From Butyrivibrio hungatei (GTDB lineage Bacteria > Bacillota > Clostridia > Lachnospirales > Lachnospiraceae), in NCBI RefSeq assembly GCF_900101605.1, contig NZ_FMUR01000019.1, forward strand, positions 23,586 to 87,585: a DNA stretch of 64,000 bases, given 5' to 3'. Of this stretch, positions 45,993 to 55,519 are shown one piece after another. The notes beneath the pieces are model-generated. The model did no database searches and was not told where the DNA came from. It saw only the letters and a list, made by a program, of their open reading frames with translations. Positions within the stretch are counted from its first letter, which is position 1; the number at the start of each line of letters is the position of its first letter. A program made the position numbers and the translations under genes.

Positions 45993-46847
45993 ATGGAAGT
46001 AATACTGGCCGAACATGCGGGTTTTTGCTTTGGAGTCACAAAAGCGGTGGATACCGTCTATGAACAGATAAAGAATAACCCCGGAATGAATATATATACA
46101 TACGGTCCCATAATCCACAACGAGATAGTCGTAAAAGATATGGAAGAAAAGGGCGTTAAAGTCATTGAGTCCGTTGATGAACTTGAGGGAATAAAAAGCG
46201 GTATAATAGTGATAAGATCCCACGGAGTCACCAGAGAAGTTCATGAAAAAATAGCTGCGACGGGGCTTGAGATCATTGACGCGACATGCCCTTTTGTAAA
46301 ACGCATACATAAGATCGTTTCTGAGGAGAGCGGGAAGGGAAAATCAATAGTTGTAGTCGGAAGTGCGAACCATCCCGAAGTCGAAGGAATTGTAAGTTAT
46401 GCCGATGGTGAAGTTTTTGTTATCGATTCACCTGAAAGTGCCGAAAAGTTCCGTGGTGACCGCAAAAAAGAGTATACTATAGTTTCTCAGACTACATTTA
46501 ACAAGAATAAATTTCAAGAAACCGTTGAAATCTTTGGGAATAACGGTTACAATATTAATATTGTGAATACTATATGTAACGCTACTGACGAGCGTCAGTC
46601 CGAAGCTGAAGAAATTGCATCCAAGGCAGATGTGATGATAGTGATCGGAGGGGCACACAGTTCTAATTCGAGAAAACTATACGAGATATGCAATCAGAGA
46701 TGTGCCAAAACATATTTTATTCAGACACTGGATGACTTGCATCTAGATAGAAATGAAGCGGTTAAACTAGTGGGGATTACCGCCGGGGCATCAACCCCAA
46801 AGAACATTATTGAGGAGGTTCAGAATTATGTCAGAAGAAACTTTTGA
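45993..46847 (+). CDS. ispH: 4-hydroxy-3-methylbut-2-enyl diphosphate reductase
   Basis: A 284-residue iron-sulfur enzyme that makes IPP and DMAPP in the last step of the MEP isoprenoid pathway. The three cluster cysteines are visible in EHAGFCFGVTKA (Cys12), DATCPFVKR and NTICNATDERQ; the active-site HxxG-type histidines fit IRSHGVTREV and SANHPEVEG. AAAGGA precedes the ATG at 45993. Its 3' end overlaps the next gene by 20 bases. In several Clostridia IspH and the S1-domain protein are fused; here they stay separate but tightly coupled. Confidence 0.97.
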   Translation: MEVILAEHAGFCFGVTKAVDTVYEQIKNNPGMNIYTYGPIIHNEIVVKDMEEKGVKVIESVDELEGIKSGIIVIRSHGVTREVHEKIAATGLEIIDATCPFVKRIHKIVSEESGKGKSIVVVGSANHPEVEGIVSYADGEVFVIDSPESAEKFRGDRKKEYTIVSQTTFNKNKFQETVEIFGNNGYNINIVNTICNATDERQSEAEEIASKADVMIVIGGAHSSNSRKLYEICNQRCAKTYFIQTLDDLHLDRNEAVKLVGITAGASTPKNIIEEVQNYVRRNF

Positions 46848-47967
46848 ACAGTTGCTTAACGCATCTTTCAAAACAATTCACACGGGGGAGGTTGTTGAGG
46901 GAACTGTTATTGACGTTAAGCCTGACGAGATAATTCTTAACATTGGTTACAAGTCCGATGGTATCTTGACTAAGAACGAATATAGCAACGATAACAGTAT
47001 TGACCTTACAACTGTAGTCAAAGTCGGTGACACTATGGATGTCAAAGTGCTCAAGACAAATGACGCAGACGGACAGGTTATTCTTTCATACAAGCGACTC
47101 GCTATTGACAGAGGAAATAAGAGAATCGAAGAAGCTTTCAATAACAAGGAAGTTCTTACAGCCAAGGTTGTACAGGTTCTCGAAGGCGGACTTACGGTTG
47201 TTGTTGACGAAGTTAGAATCTTCATACCAGCAAGCCTTGTTTCCGATAGTTATGAGAAAGATCTCTCAAAGTATCAGGATCAGGAGATCCAATTCGTTGT
47301 TACTGAGTACAATCCTAAGAGAAGAAGATACATCGGTAACAGAAGAATGCTTGTTACAGCTGAGAAGGCTGAGCAGGCTAAGAAGCTCTTTGATTCAATC
47401 AAAGTTGGCGATGTTGTAGAAGGCGTTGTAAAGAACGTTACAGATTTCGGTGCTTTCATCGATCTTGGCGGAGCAGACGGTCTTCTTCATATTTCAGAAA
47501 TGAGCTGGGGACGTGTTGAGAGTCCTAAGAAAGCATTCAAGATCGGCGACACCGTTAAGGTACTCGTTAAGAGCATCGATGGTAGCAAGATTGCGCTTTC
47601 AAGAAAGTTCGACAACGAGAATCCTTGGAAGGATGCTACAGTTAAGTATGCTGTAGGCAATGTTGTAACCGGTAAGGTTGCCAGAATGACTGATTTCGGT
47701 GCATTCGTAGAGCTTGAGCCCGGTATCGACGCACTTCTTCATGTTTCTCAGATTGCTAAAGAGCATGTTGAGAAGCCGGCTGACGTACTTAAAGTTGGTC
47801 AGGAAGTTGAAGCTAAGATCGTAGACTTCAATGAAGAGGAGAAGAAGATTAGCCTTTCAATCAAGGCTATGTTCGCTCCTGAGAAGGAAGAAGAGGCTGA
47901 GAGCGGAGACGTTGTTTCTGTAGATATCGATAAGGTTATCGCTGAGCAGGAACAGGAAGAGAACTGA
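46828..47967 (+). CDS. rpsA: S1-domain ribosomal protein (RpsA-like)
   Basis: A 379-residue protein with four S1 RNA-binding domains starting near residues 18, 98, 187 and 272. The last two are the most typical (GVVKNVTDFGAFIDLGGADG and GKVARMTDFGAFVELEPGID). Firmicute S1 homologues have four domains in place of six and are not always ribosomal. It starts inside ispH behind GAGGAGG and ends in an acidic tail. Confidence 0.93.
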   Translation: MSEETFEQLLNASFKTIHTGEVVEGTVIDVKPDEIILNIGYKSDGILTKNEYSNDNSIDLTTVVKVGDTMDVKVLKTNDADGQVILSYKRLAIDRGNKRIEEAFNNKEVLTAKVVQVLEGGLTVVVDEVRIFIPASLVSDSYEKDLSKYQDQEIQFVVTEYNPKRRRYIGNRRMLVTAEKAEQAKKLFDSIKVGDVVEGVVKNVTDFGAFIDLGGADGLLHISEMSWGRVESPKKAFKIGDTVKVLVKSIDGSKIALSRKFDNENPWKDATVKYAVGNVVTGKVARMTDFGAFVELEPGIDALLHVSQIAKEHVEKPADVLKVGQEVEAKIVDFNEEEKKISLSIKAMFAPEKEEEAESGDVVSVDIDKVIAEQEQEEN

Positions 47968-47986
47968 TCTATAAGTAGAAATTTAA

Positions 47987-48029
47987 GAGGCTGTGAAAGA
48001 TGAGATTATCATTTTTCACAGCCTCCTTT
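47987..48029 (+). terminator. Intrinsic terminator of the cmk-ispH-rpsA operon
   Basis: GAGGCTGTGAAA and its complement TTTCACAGCCTC form a 12-bp stem followed by CTTTT. Confidence 0.85.
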
Positions 48030-48064
48030 TAATATCATAATATAAATCCTTTACTATGATGTTA

Positions 48065-48111
48065 AAAGTGCTCCGTAAGATACGCATGACGAGCGTCTTA
48101 CGGAGCACTTT
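48065..48111. terminator. Intrinsic terminator of the pectate lyase gene
   Basis: A perfect 16-bp stem (AAAGTGCTCCGTAAGA and its complement), with TTTT on the - strand side. It lies right after the lyase stop and can work in both directions. Confidence 0.85.
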
Positions 48112-48116
48112 GCTGT

Positions 48117-50009
48117 TTAGAAGATATTAAAGTATATGTTGCCGGGGATCACATTCTTTTTGCAGCTTGAAATAATAGAATTCTTTGTGGATTCAACGGT
48201 ATTTCTGATTTTTGACTCATCTGAGGACGAGGGTTTTGTTACTGAATATCCGCTTGGAAGCTTATCTGCTGATTTTCCGCCGAAGCCGACTATGTTTGTC
48301 CAGCCTGTGATCTTGAATGGAGGAATATAGTAATTATATCCGTTATCAAATGCAATGCAGTGATCAAAGCTTGCTGTTAATGCACTGTTGTTATTATCAA
48401 ATGCTTTTTTTGACTGATCAAATGCAAGGCAATATGAAAGTGTACGTGTTGATCTTGAAGTTGACTTTGCGGAACCTAATTTAAATCCGTTGGGATTGCC
48501 GCCGTATTTATCACCTGTCCATGCTGACAGCGAAATATTACCGTTATCTGTTGCGATAAAATTTCCGCTCGGAAGAGCAAAATTTCTGCTGTTATATTTT
48601 GATGCAAAAGATGGATCTTTTGATTCTATCAAGTTGACCAACAGTAGGTTTTCATCCAGCTTTTCTCCTTTATCAAAATCATATTTTCCTGTAAATACAT
48701 TAGGATTTCCGTTATTCCATACAGCACAGTATTTGTAAGATATATCCGGTGTTTCTTCGCCGCTTTTATCAAATGAATCCCATCCGTCATCGGAATTGTC
48801 CCAGGCGTAACAATAAGAAAATGTATTGCCTTTACCTGCACCGAGTTTGGGAGCAAATCCATCGGCGTTTCCACCTCTGGTATATACATCACAGTTACGA
48901 TAACTGCATACATATTCAATGTTGTTGTTATATGCGCCTGCGGTTACCTGAAGGCCGGCGTCGTTATTGTAGCGTACAATACAGTTTGAAACTGTATTAT
49001 TTCCTGCAGAACCGCCTTTTATCTGAATTCCGTTATCGGGCGCATGTTCTATGATGAGATTTTTGATCGTGTATTTTGAACCGCTTACTCTGATTCCTAC
49101 AGCGCTATCAGAGGATTTTTTTCCGATATATGATTTCATAAACGGAGTAAAATCAAGTACCGGATAAGTACCGTCATTATTTTGAAGTCCGATAATCTGT
49201 ATATTTGCATTTGATGATGAAAGGGCAAGCTGTCCGTCACAGGGAATCGTAGTTCCGCTTACATATATTTTTCCGCCGCCCGATGATTGTGCAGAAGAAG
49301 CTGCTGAAACAAGCTCTTTAAAACTTGTTACCACTTTTCCGTCAGATGTGTTTTGAGCTTCAGTGGGAGCTTTAGGTGGTTCCGAATTATCCTGAGATTT
49401 ATCTTCGGGAATATCTTGCCGGCTTGAGGCATCACTTGAAGAATCATCGTTTTTTACAGGTGTTTGGTTATTTCCTTTTGAATCTACCTGTATCTTAAAA
49501 ATATCTATGCCGCTATTTTGCGAATACAGCCATATATAGTTATCTGAACCGACATAGTTAAAAGACTCTGTAGAGGCGGAAGTTCCGGCATTCATTGTCG
49601 CGAGTTGAGTGCCTGATTCATTTGCAAGAATAAGTGTACGGGCAGATGAGTTTGAAGAGCTGGAAAGTGTGACTTTTATCGTGTCATTTCCACTTACGGG
49701 AACTTTCACGGATCTTCCGTTCTTATCGCCCTTTCCGCAGAGTGCAAGTGCATAAGTATAAGAGATATCTCCGATTGTAGCCTTCTTTGATTTTACTTTC
49801 ATGGTCAAGTCTTTTGTTGCTACAAGTGTCAGATCATCTATAGTGATCGTCGAATTAATTGTCCCAAGATTTTTAAAAGATGTATTTTTAAAGTTCCACG
49901 ATGTAGATGTTGCTGCTTGAGATTCAAGCGGTTTGGCAACAATCGTAATTCCGGCAACAAGAGAAAAAGTCAAGATTGCCGAAAGGATTTTTTTGATTGT
50001 TTTATGCAT
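48117..50009 (-). CDS. Secreted pectate lyase, PL9-like, with N-terminal beta domain
   Basis: A 630-residue exported enzyme. The Sec signal (about 1-33) ends SQA-A. Residues 34-180 form a beta-rich domain that may bind polysaccharide, and 180-230 are an Asn/Asp/Ser/Gln/Pro-rich linker. The rest is a right-handed parallel beta-helix with the PL9 core: SKYTIKNLIIEHAPDNGIQI, then RGGNADGFAPKLGAGKGNTF and YAWDNSDDGWDSFDKSGE. The Asp clusters would bind Ca2+ and a Lys acts as base. It cleaves polygalacturonate outside the cell. GGAGG lies before the ATG at 50009. It is monocistronic, with its own promoter (50105-50133). Confidence 0.9.
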   Translation of the reverse strand: MHKTIKKILSAILTFSLVAGITIVAKPLESQAATSTSWNFKNTSFKNLGTINSTITIDDLTLVATKDLTMKVKSKKATIGDISYTYALALCGKGDKNGRSVKVPVSGNDTIKVTLSSSSNSSARTLILANESGTQLATMNAGTSASTESFNYVGSDNYIWLYSQNSGIDIFKIQVDSKGNNQTPVKNDDSSSDASSRQDIPEDKSQDNSEPPKAPTEAQNTSDGKVVTSFKELVSAASSAQSSGGGKIYVSGTTIPCDGQLALSSSNANIQIIGLQNNDGTYPVLDFTPFMKSYIGKKSSDSAVGIRVSGSKYTIKNLIIEHAPDNGIQIKGGSAGNNTVSNCIVRYNNDAGLQVTAGAYNNNIEYVCSYRNCDVYTRGGNADGFAPKLGAGKGNTFSYCYAWDNSDDGWDSFDKSGEETPDISYKYCAVWNNGNPNVFTGKYDFDKGEKLDENLLLVNLIESKDPSFASKYNSRNFALPSGNFIATDNGNISLSAWTGDKYGGNPNGFKLGSAKSTSRSTRTLSYCLAFDQSKKAFDNNNSALTASFDHCIAFDNGYNYYIPPFKITGWTNIVGFGGKSADKLPSGYSVTKPSSSDESKIRNTVESTKNSIISSCKKNVIPGNIYFNIF

Positions 50010-50104
50010 GACGGTCCTCCTTAAATAAAACGACATATTGATATAGTTAACAAAGTTTACATGATGTAACAATTTTAAAGCAATGAATATAAAGCAATAT
50101 ATAT

Positions 50105-50133
50105 AGTATAACGGCGAATTAAGCGCATATCAA
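50105..50133 (-). promoter_or_regulatory. Sigma-A promoter of the pectate lyase gene
   Basis: On the - strand TTGATA, 17 bases, TATACT, about 95-125 bases before the start codon. Confidence 0.65.
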
Positions 50134-50262
50134 TTGCCTGCATTTTTTAAAATGTTGCAGAAATTGTTAAGCTAGGTAATTTGAAATTAACATTACATAA
50201 TTCCAAATTATGGGAAAAAGCTTTAAACAGTAGACTGTGAGACGTATTTATGTTTTTTTAAT

Positions 50263-50291
50263 TTTACATATAATTCGAACTATTATAAAAT
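50263..50291 (+). promoter_or_regulatory. Sigma-A promoter of cheR
   Basis: TTTACA, 17 bases, TAAAAT, about 60 bases before the start codon. Confidence 0.6.
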
Positions 50292-50353
50292 GGTATTGAA
50301 AATTTCTGTGCTTTATGAGCATGAATTAACATTATATTTCAGGAGGATTATCC

Positions 50354-51136
50354 ATGGCATATGATTATGAGTGGTTTAAAAAAGCAGTCTATGATCTGAC
50401 TAAGATTGACCTCAATTCATACAAAGAAAAACAGATGAAGAGGCGAATCGATACCCTCATAGGGAAGTATGATGTAAAAGGATATGATGGCTTTGCTGAT
50501 CTGATCAAGAAGGATAGAGAAGCGCTTGATTCTTTTGTATCCTATCTTACTATCAATGTATCTGAGTTTTTCAGAAATGCAGACCAGTGGAATCTTATGG
50601 ATAAAGAGATGGTTCCCGAACTTATGAAGAAGTTTGGTAAGAATCTCAAGATCTGGAGCGCTGCATGTTCTACAGGCGACGAGCCGTACACTATCGTAAT
50701 GATGCTCTCAAAGCACATGCCGCTTAATCAGATCAATGTATTGGCAACAGACCTTGACGCGGTTGTTCTTGCGAAGGCCAAAGCGGGAATATACGATAAG
50801 AAGGAAGTAGCGGGGGTTCCTGCAGAATTTAAGAGTAAATATTTTGAAGAGACTCCTGACGGAAAGATGAAGGTTTCGGAAGAAATCAAGTCAAGAGTTA
50901 CATTTAAGCAGGCAGATCTTTTGCGCGATCCTTATCCGAAGGATTGTCATCTTCTTGTTTGCAGAAATGTCCTTATCTATTTCACGGAAGAAGCTAAGGA
51001 TGAGATATTCAGAAAATATTATGATTCCCTTGCACCCGGCGGAATACTCTTTATCGGAAGCACGGAGCAGATCATAAATTATAAGGAAATGGGCTATGTG
51101 AGAAAGAACTCCTTCTATTACGAGAGGCCCATGTAA
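50354..51136 (+). CDS. cheR: CheR-type chemoreceptor methyltransferase
   Basis: A 260-residue SAM-dependent enzyme that methylates glutamates of chemoreceptors. It has the N-terminal CheR helices (MKRRIDTLIGKYDVKGYDGF), the SAM region IWSAACSTGDEPYTIVMML, the VLATDLDAVVLAKA segment and HLLVCRNVLIYF. AGGAGG lies before the ATG. It is alone here, without cheB, cheA or receptors next to it. Confidence 0.95.
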   Translation: MAYDYEWFKKAVYDLTKIDLNSYKEKQMKRRIDTLIGKYDVKGYDGFADLIKKDREALDSFVSYLTINVSEFFRNADQWNLMDKEMVPELMKKFGKNLKIWSAACSTGDEPYTIVMMLSKHMPLNQINVLATDLDAVVLAKAKAGIYDKKEVAGVPAEFKSKYFEETPDGKMKVSEEIKSRVTFKQADLLRDPYPKDCHLLVCRNVLIYFTEEAKDEIFRKYYDSLAPGGILFIGSTEQIINYKEMGYVRKNSFYYERPM

Positions 51137-51167
51137 GATTTTTTTATCAAAAACTCATTTGATCATT

Positions 51168-51200
51168 AAAGGCTGCCACACTCTTTGTGCGACAGCCTTT
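51168..51200. terminator. Bidirectional intrinsic terminator
   Basis: AAAGGCTG and CAGCCTTT form the stem, extended by imperfect CCAC/GTGCG pairing, between the convergent cheR and exonuclease genes. Confidence 0.8.
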
Positions 51201-52408
51201 TAGATTTCCAGAATATGTGCGATTATGTGCGATGCGTAGACGCTTAAAGCAAAGCGGCTCTGTTTGAGATTTGCATTTAGGTCAAAGAATAATCTTTCGT
51301 CCTTGTAGTCTGATTTAAAGAAGGGCGTAAATACAAGATCCCATTCTCTTAGGTATTGCCCGTTTTTCTTGGTGTAGCAATTATCGGGCTTGGCCTGTTC
51401 CCTGTATTTCTTGTCAACGAATGATGCGATTGACTTATGGATTGCCGTATCTTCTTTCGGAAGATAGTAATAATCGCTGTAATTGGAATAGAAATACTTA
51501 AGTTCCGCCTCATATATCGGAATCCGGAGAATTGCTTCATCCTTGTCTGTCTTGAAATAACAGTCATCAATATGCCCTGTCAAAGATGAGGGCAATGCAA
51601 AGGGAAGGGCGAGCTTCATAAAAATCTCTTTTTTAAGATTTCCCTCATAATCATTGTAATAATTTGCCTGGACCTTTTTTGCTTTTACAGGAAGAACAAT
51701 CTCTTCATCCGGTGAGTCGGGACTAAAGTATCTCTCCGGTGAAATGGGTTCATCCGTCTTGATCGACGTTGCGGGCAAGTTCCTGAAAAGTGAAAAGAAT
51801 TTAAGAAACAGGAACATGGGTAAGAGAGCAAACATACCTTTTACGTCTTCATAGTTGTGAAGGAAAAGGATTTCAAGCGGCTGTCTTGCCATTGTCTTTT
51901 TATATGATGCATAGATGGGCAAAAGACTTTTTCCGTCGTGTTTGTTTTTTCTCGTGGTTCCAAGGTACATCTCGATGGTTCTCTGCTTGCAATCTATGAG
52001 GCCCAGCTGATCCTGATAAGGCCGAATGATTTTTTGCAGATCGACCGAATCGGCATCTTCAATTGGATTTGTAATTTTATGTTTATCAAATTTGCTTTTT
52101 AAAAAAGGAAGATCGAACCTGTCTCCGTTAAAGTTAACTATTTTGGAATGATTACCGAAATTTTTTGCAAAAGTCCTGAGAATATGGGCTTCTTCACCTG
52201 CATTTTCGGCAAAGAGCTGGACTATGCGCCAGGAATCATTTTCACAATAAGAAAGGCCTATCATATATATATCTGAATTTCTGGGAGAAAGGCCTGTTGT
52301 TTCTATATCTATAAATAATATATCGCTGTTACTGCATCCGAGTATCTGAGGCAGTTTGTGGATGATATGATCGTCTGAAAATGTGATGTTTTTGATACTT
52401 TTCTTCAT
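51200..52408 (-). CDS. RNase H-like 3'-5' exonuclease domain protein (YprB-like)
   Basis: A 402-residue protein with a DEDD-type exonuclease fold at residues about 28-200: FIDIETTGL (Asp-Glu), VNFNGDRFDLPFL and HNYEDVKGMFAL (final Asp). This is the YprB/RNase_H_2 family. The C-terminal 200 residues are a separate region of unknown role. It may act in nucleic acid turnover or repair. The stop overlaps the shared terminator region. Confidence 0.85.
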   Translation of the reverse strand: MKKSIKNITFSDDHIIHKLPQILGCSNSDILFIDIETTGLSPRNSDIYMIGLSYCENDSWRIVQLFAENAGEEAHILRTFAKNFGNHSKIVNFNGDRFDLPFLKSKFDKHKITNPIEDADSVDLQKIIRPYQDQLGLIDCKQRTIEMYLGTTRKNKHDGKSLLPIYASYKKTMARQPLEILFLHNYEDVKGMFALLPMFLFLKFFSLFRNLPATSIKTDEPISPERYFSPDSPDEEIVLPVKAKKVQANYYNDYEGNLKKEIFMKLALPFALPSSLTGHIDDCYFKTDKDEAILRIPIYEAELKYFYSNYSDYYYLPKEDTAIHKSIASFVDKKYREQAKPDNCYTKKNGQYLREWDLVFTPFFKSDYKDERLFFDLNANLKQSRFALSVYASHIIAHILEI

Positions 52409-52621
52409 GCTGCGTTATACCTACTTTCAAAAATCACCTTATAAATAATTGTACCACAAAAACTAAAGCAGTATTTTGTTAAAATAATAACCGCAATTTT
52501 TGAGATTAATCATTAATTTTGATTAAAATTTTGATACAATTAAAGTAGTGGTATAAAGACCAATCTGAAATTATCTATTCAGGTAAATATTTTTCTAAAA
52601 CAATCGAAAGAAGGGTAGGAA

Positions 52622-53938
52622 ATGGCAAAAGGTACTTTTAAGGGCGGTATACATCCTTATGAAGGCAAAGAGTTAACTAAGGATAAGCCCATAAAATCAG
52701 TGCTACCAAAAGGAGACTTGGTTTATCCTTTGTCACAGCACATTGGTGCACCAGCAAAGCCCATTGTTGCCGTAGGAGACCATGTTTTGACCGGACAGAA
52801 GATTGCGGAGGCAAACGGCTTTGTTTCTGCGCCTATTTATGCAACTGTTTCCGGTACCGTTGTCTCAATCGAACCGAGACGACTTGCTACGGGAGCTATG
52901 TGTGAGAGTATCATCGTTGAAAACGATGAACGATATGATGAGGTGAGATTCAGACCGCGCAAGCGTTATGACGAGATGACAGCAGAAGACAAGATTGAAG
53001 CTGTCAGAGAGGCCGGCGTGGTAGGTATGGGAGGCGCAGGCTTTCCTACCGCTGTTAAATTATCACCCAAGGAACCCGATAAGATCGATTATGTAATTGC
53101 TAACTGCTCAGAGTGCGAACCGTATCTGACTTCCGATTACAGACGTATGATCGAGGAACCTGAACTGCTTTTGGAAGGACTGAAGATTGCCGTTAGCATT
53201 TTCCCTAATGCCAGAGGAATACTTGCGATTGAAGATAATAAACCGGACGCGATCAAGATATTCAGAGATCTTACAAAGGACTTGGAAAATATAAGCGTAA
53301 AAGCTGTTAAGACTAAATATCCCGAGGGCGCCGAGCGTATGCTTATTTATGCCGTAACGGGAAGAGAGATCAACTCATCCATGCTTCCTGCGGATGCAGG
53401 CTGTATCGTTGATAATGTTGATACTCTTTGTGCTGTCTGCAGAGCTGTAAAAGAGGGAAGACCTCTTATGGAGAGAATCGTTACCATTACAGGTGATGCT
53501 GTTGAAAATCCGAGAAACTACAAAGTAAGGATTGGAACAAGCTATTCCCAGCTCTTGGAAGATGCCGGAGGTTTCCACAAGGAGCCTGCAAAGATAATAT
53601 CCGGTGGTCCCATGATGGGATTTGCCATATTCGATCTCGATGTTCCCACAACTAAGACTGCATCTGCACTTACGTGTCTTACAAAAGATGCGGTTTCACA
53701 GTTTGAACCATCGGCTTGCATCAACTGTGCAAGATGTGTCGAAGTGTGTCCCGAAAGACTTATTCCCAAGAATCTTGCGGATGCGGTAGAACACAACGAT
53801 GAGAAAAAGTTTTTACAGTTATATGGAATGGAATGTTGCGAGTGCGGATGCTGCAGTTATATTTGTCCCGCAAGGAGACAGCTTACTCAGATGATCAAAG
53901 GTATGAGAAAAATACAGCTTGCAAACAGGAAAAAGTAA
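52622..53938 (+). CDS. rnfC: Rnf complex subunit C
   Basis: A 438-residue peripheral subunit that exchanges electrons with NAD(H). The N-terminus (GGIHPYEGKELT) is typical, the flavin/NADH-binding region contains GVVGMGGAGFPTAVKL and ANCSECEPYLTSDYR, and two 4Fe-4S sets are at 366-376 (CINCARCVEVCP) and 405-415 (CCECGCCSYICP). It opens the rnfCDGEAB operon that couples ferredoxin oxidation to NAD reduction and Na+ or H+ export. An AGGGTAGGAA site lies before the ATG. Confidence 0.97.
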   Translation: MAKGTFKGGIHPYEGKELTKDKPIKSVLPKGDLVYPLSQHIGAPAKPIVAVGDHVLTGQKIAEANGFVSAPIYATVSGTVVSIEPRRLATGAMCESIIVENDERYDEVRFRPRKRYDEMTAEDKIEAVREAGVVGMGGAGFPTAVKLSPKEPDKIDYVIANCSECEPYLTSDYRRMIEEPELLLEGLKIAVSIFPNARGILAIEDNKPDAIKIFRDLTKDLENISVKAVKTKYPEGAERMLIYAVTGREINSSMLPADAGCIVDNVDTLCAVCRAVKEGRPLMERIVTITGDAVENPRNYKVRIGTSYSQLLEDAGGFHKEPAKIISGGPMMGFAIFDLDVPTTKTASALTCLTKDAVSQFEPSACINCARCVEVCPERLIPKNLADAVEHNDEKKFLQLYGMECCECGCCSYICPARRQLTQMIKGMRKIQLANRKK

Positions 53939-53951
53939 GGGGGACATTTTG

Positions 53952-54902
53952 ATGGATAAATTGAGAAAGGTGTCATCCAATCCGCATGTCAGATCAAGCG
54001 TGACCACTTCAAATATTATGATCTGGGTACTTATCGCGCTTCTTCCGGCTACCGGATATGGAATATACAATTTTGGTGTTTACACTATCTTTTTGATCGG
54101 AGTTTCAATCGCATCCTGCGTTGCTTCTGAGATCATAAGCGCAATGGTGCTTCGTAAGCCTATTACCATAGGTGATTTTACCGCGGTGGTAACGGGACTT
54201 CTTCTTGCACTTAACCTGCCACCTGCAGCGCCGCTCTGGGTTCCCGTACTCGGCGGAGTTTTTGCGATCGTTATGGTTAAGCAGCTTTTCGGAGGCGTAG
54301 GACAGAATTTTATGAATCCTGCTCTCGGTGCAAGATGCTTTTTGATGATCTCATTTCCGGCAATAATGACGAATTTTAACTGTGATGCATATTCCGGAGC
54401 AACACCGCTTTTTAACCTTAAGAACAGCGTTCAGGTTAATATCAAGGACATGATCATAGGAAATACTTCGGGAACAATAGGAGAGACATCTATGCTCTGT
54501 ATTGTTATCGGAGCAATCATCCTTTTTGCTGTGGGAGTAATAGATTATGTTATTCCATTCAGCTATATTGTTTCATTTGTGGCTTTTGTAGGTCTGTTCG
54601 GAACCTATCATTTTAACTGGGGATATATTGCCGCACAACTTGCGGGCGGCGGACTTATGCTCGGTGCATTCTTTATGGCAACAGACTATGTAACCTGCCC
54701 CATTACTCCTAAGGGAAGATATATTTACGGAATTATATTAGGTATTTTGACCGGACTTTTCCGTATTTTCGGAGCAAATGCAGAGGGTGTTTCATATGCT
54801 ATCATAATCGGAAATCTTTTGGTGCCGCTTATTGAAAGAGTGACTATTCCGAGAGCGTTCGGAATCAGAGGAAAAGCTAAAAAGGAGGCGAGAAAAGCAT
54901 GA
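53952..54902 (+). CDS. rnfD: Rnf complex subunit D
   Basis: A 316-residue integral membrane subunit with about nine hydrophobic segments. The covalent FMN site is Thr151 in YSGATPL. LGARCFLMISFPA and the C-terminal TDYVTCPITPKGRYIYG are family segments. The start at 53952 follows GGGGGAC. It overlaps the next gene by four bases (ATGA). Confidence 0.96.
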   Translation: MDKLRKVSSNPHVRSSVTTSNIMIWVLIALLPATGYGIYNFGVYTIFLIGVSIASCVASEIISAMVLRKPITIGDFTAVVTGLLLALNLPPAAPLWVPVLGGVFAIVMVKQLFGGVGQNFMNPALGARCFLMISFPAIMTNFNCDAYSGATPLFNLKNSVQVNIKDMIIGNTSGTIGETSMLCIVIGAIILFAVGVIDYVIPFSYIVSFVAFVGLFGTYHFNWGYIAAQLAGGGLMLGAFFMATDYVTCPITPKGRYIYGIILGILTGLFRIFGANAEGVSYAIIIGNLLVPLIERVTIPRAFGIRGKAKKEARKA

Positions 54903-55519
54903 GAGAATTCTTTGGCATGATAAAAAACGCCTTAATACTTTTTATCATTACTTTGGTTGCCGGAGCTTTGCTTGGACTTGTATATCAGGTTACAAAAGAT
55001 CCGATAGCTTATCAGGATATGCTGGCACAGAACAAGGCCAACCAGTCCGTATTCAGTGATGCTATCACATTCAATGACATCAGGTGGGATGAAGGCATAT
55101 TGGAAGATGTGTATGATGAACTTGGTGTTAAAGGAGTTCGCTTGCAGGGCATAAAGCAGGCGCTCGATCTGAACGGAGATCTTCTCGGATACGTTCTTCA
55201 GATCAAGACCAAAGGTTATGGTGACTCGATAATATTCACGGTCGGAATAACCAACGGCGGAAAGATGAACGGAATCTCCATTATTTCAATCGCGGAGACA
55301 CCGGGACTGGGAATGAATGCGGAGAAGATCATCGCACCTCAGTTTGCGGGAAAAAATGCCGTGCAGTTTTCCGTTGTGAAGTCGGGACAGCTTTCGGATT
55401 CAGGTTCCCAGATCGAGGCAATATCCGGAGCAACAATTACGTCTAAGGCAATTACGGATGGTGTGGACGTTGCCAATGCATATTTTGAAAAGGCATTGAA
55501 GAAAGGAGCAAGGCAATGA
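54899..55519 (+). CDS. rnfG: Rnf complex subunit G
   Basis: A 206-residue subunit with one N-terminal membrane helix (about 8-30) and an outside FMN-binding domain. The covalent FMN attaches at Thr179 in ISGATITSKAI. It overlaps both neighbours by four bases. Confidence 0.96.
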   Translation: MREFFGMIKNALILFIITLVAGALLGLVYQVTKDPIAYQDMLAQNKANQSVFSDAITFNDIRWDEGILEDVYDELGVKGVRLQGIKQALDLNGDLLGYVLQIKTKGYGDSIIFTVGITNGGKMNGISIISIAETPGLGMNAEKIIAPQFAGKNAVQFSVVKSGQLSDSGSQIEAISGATITSKAITDGVDVANAYFEKALKKGARQ

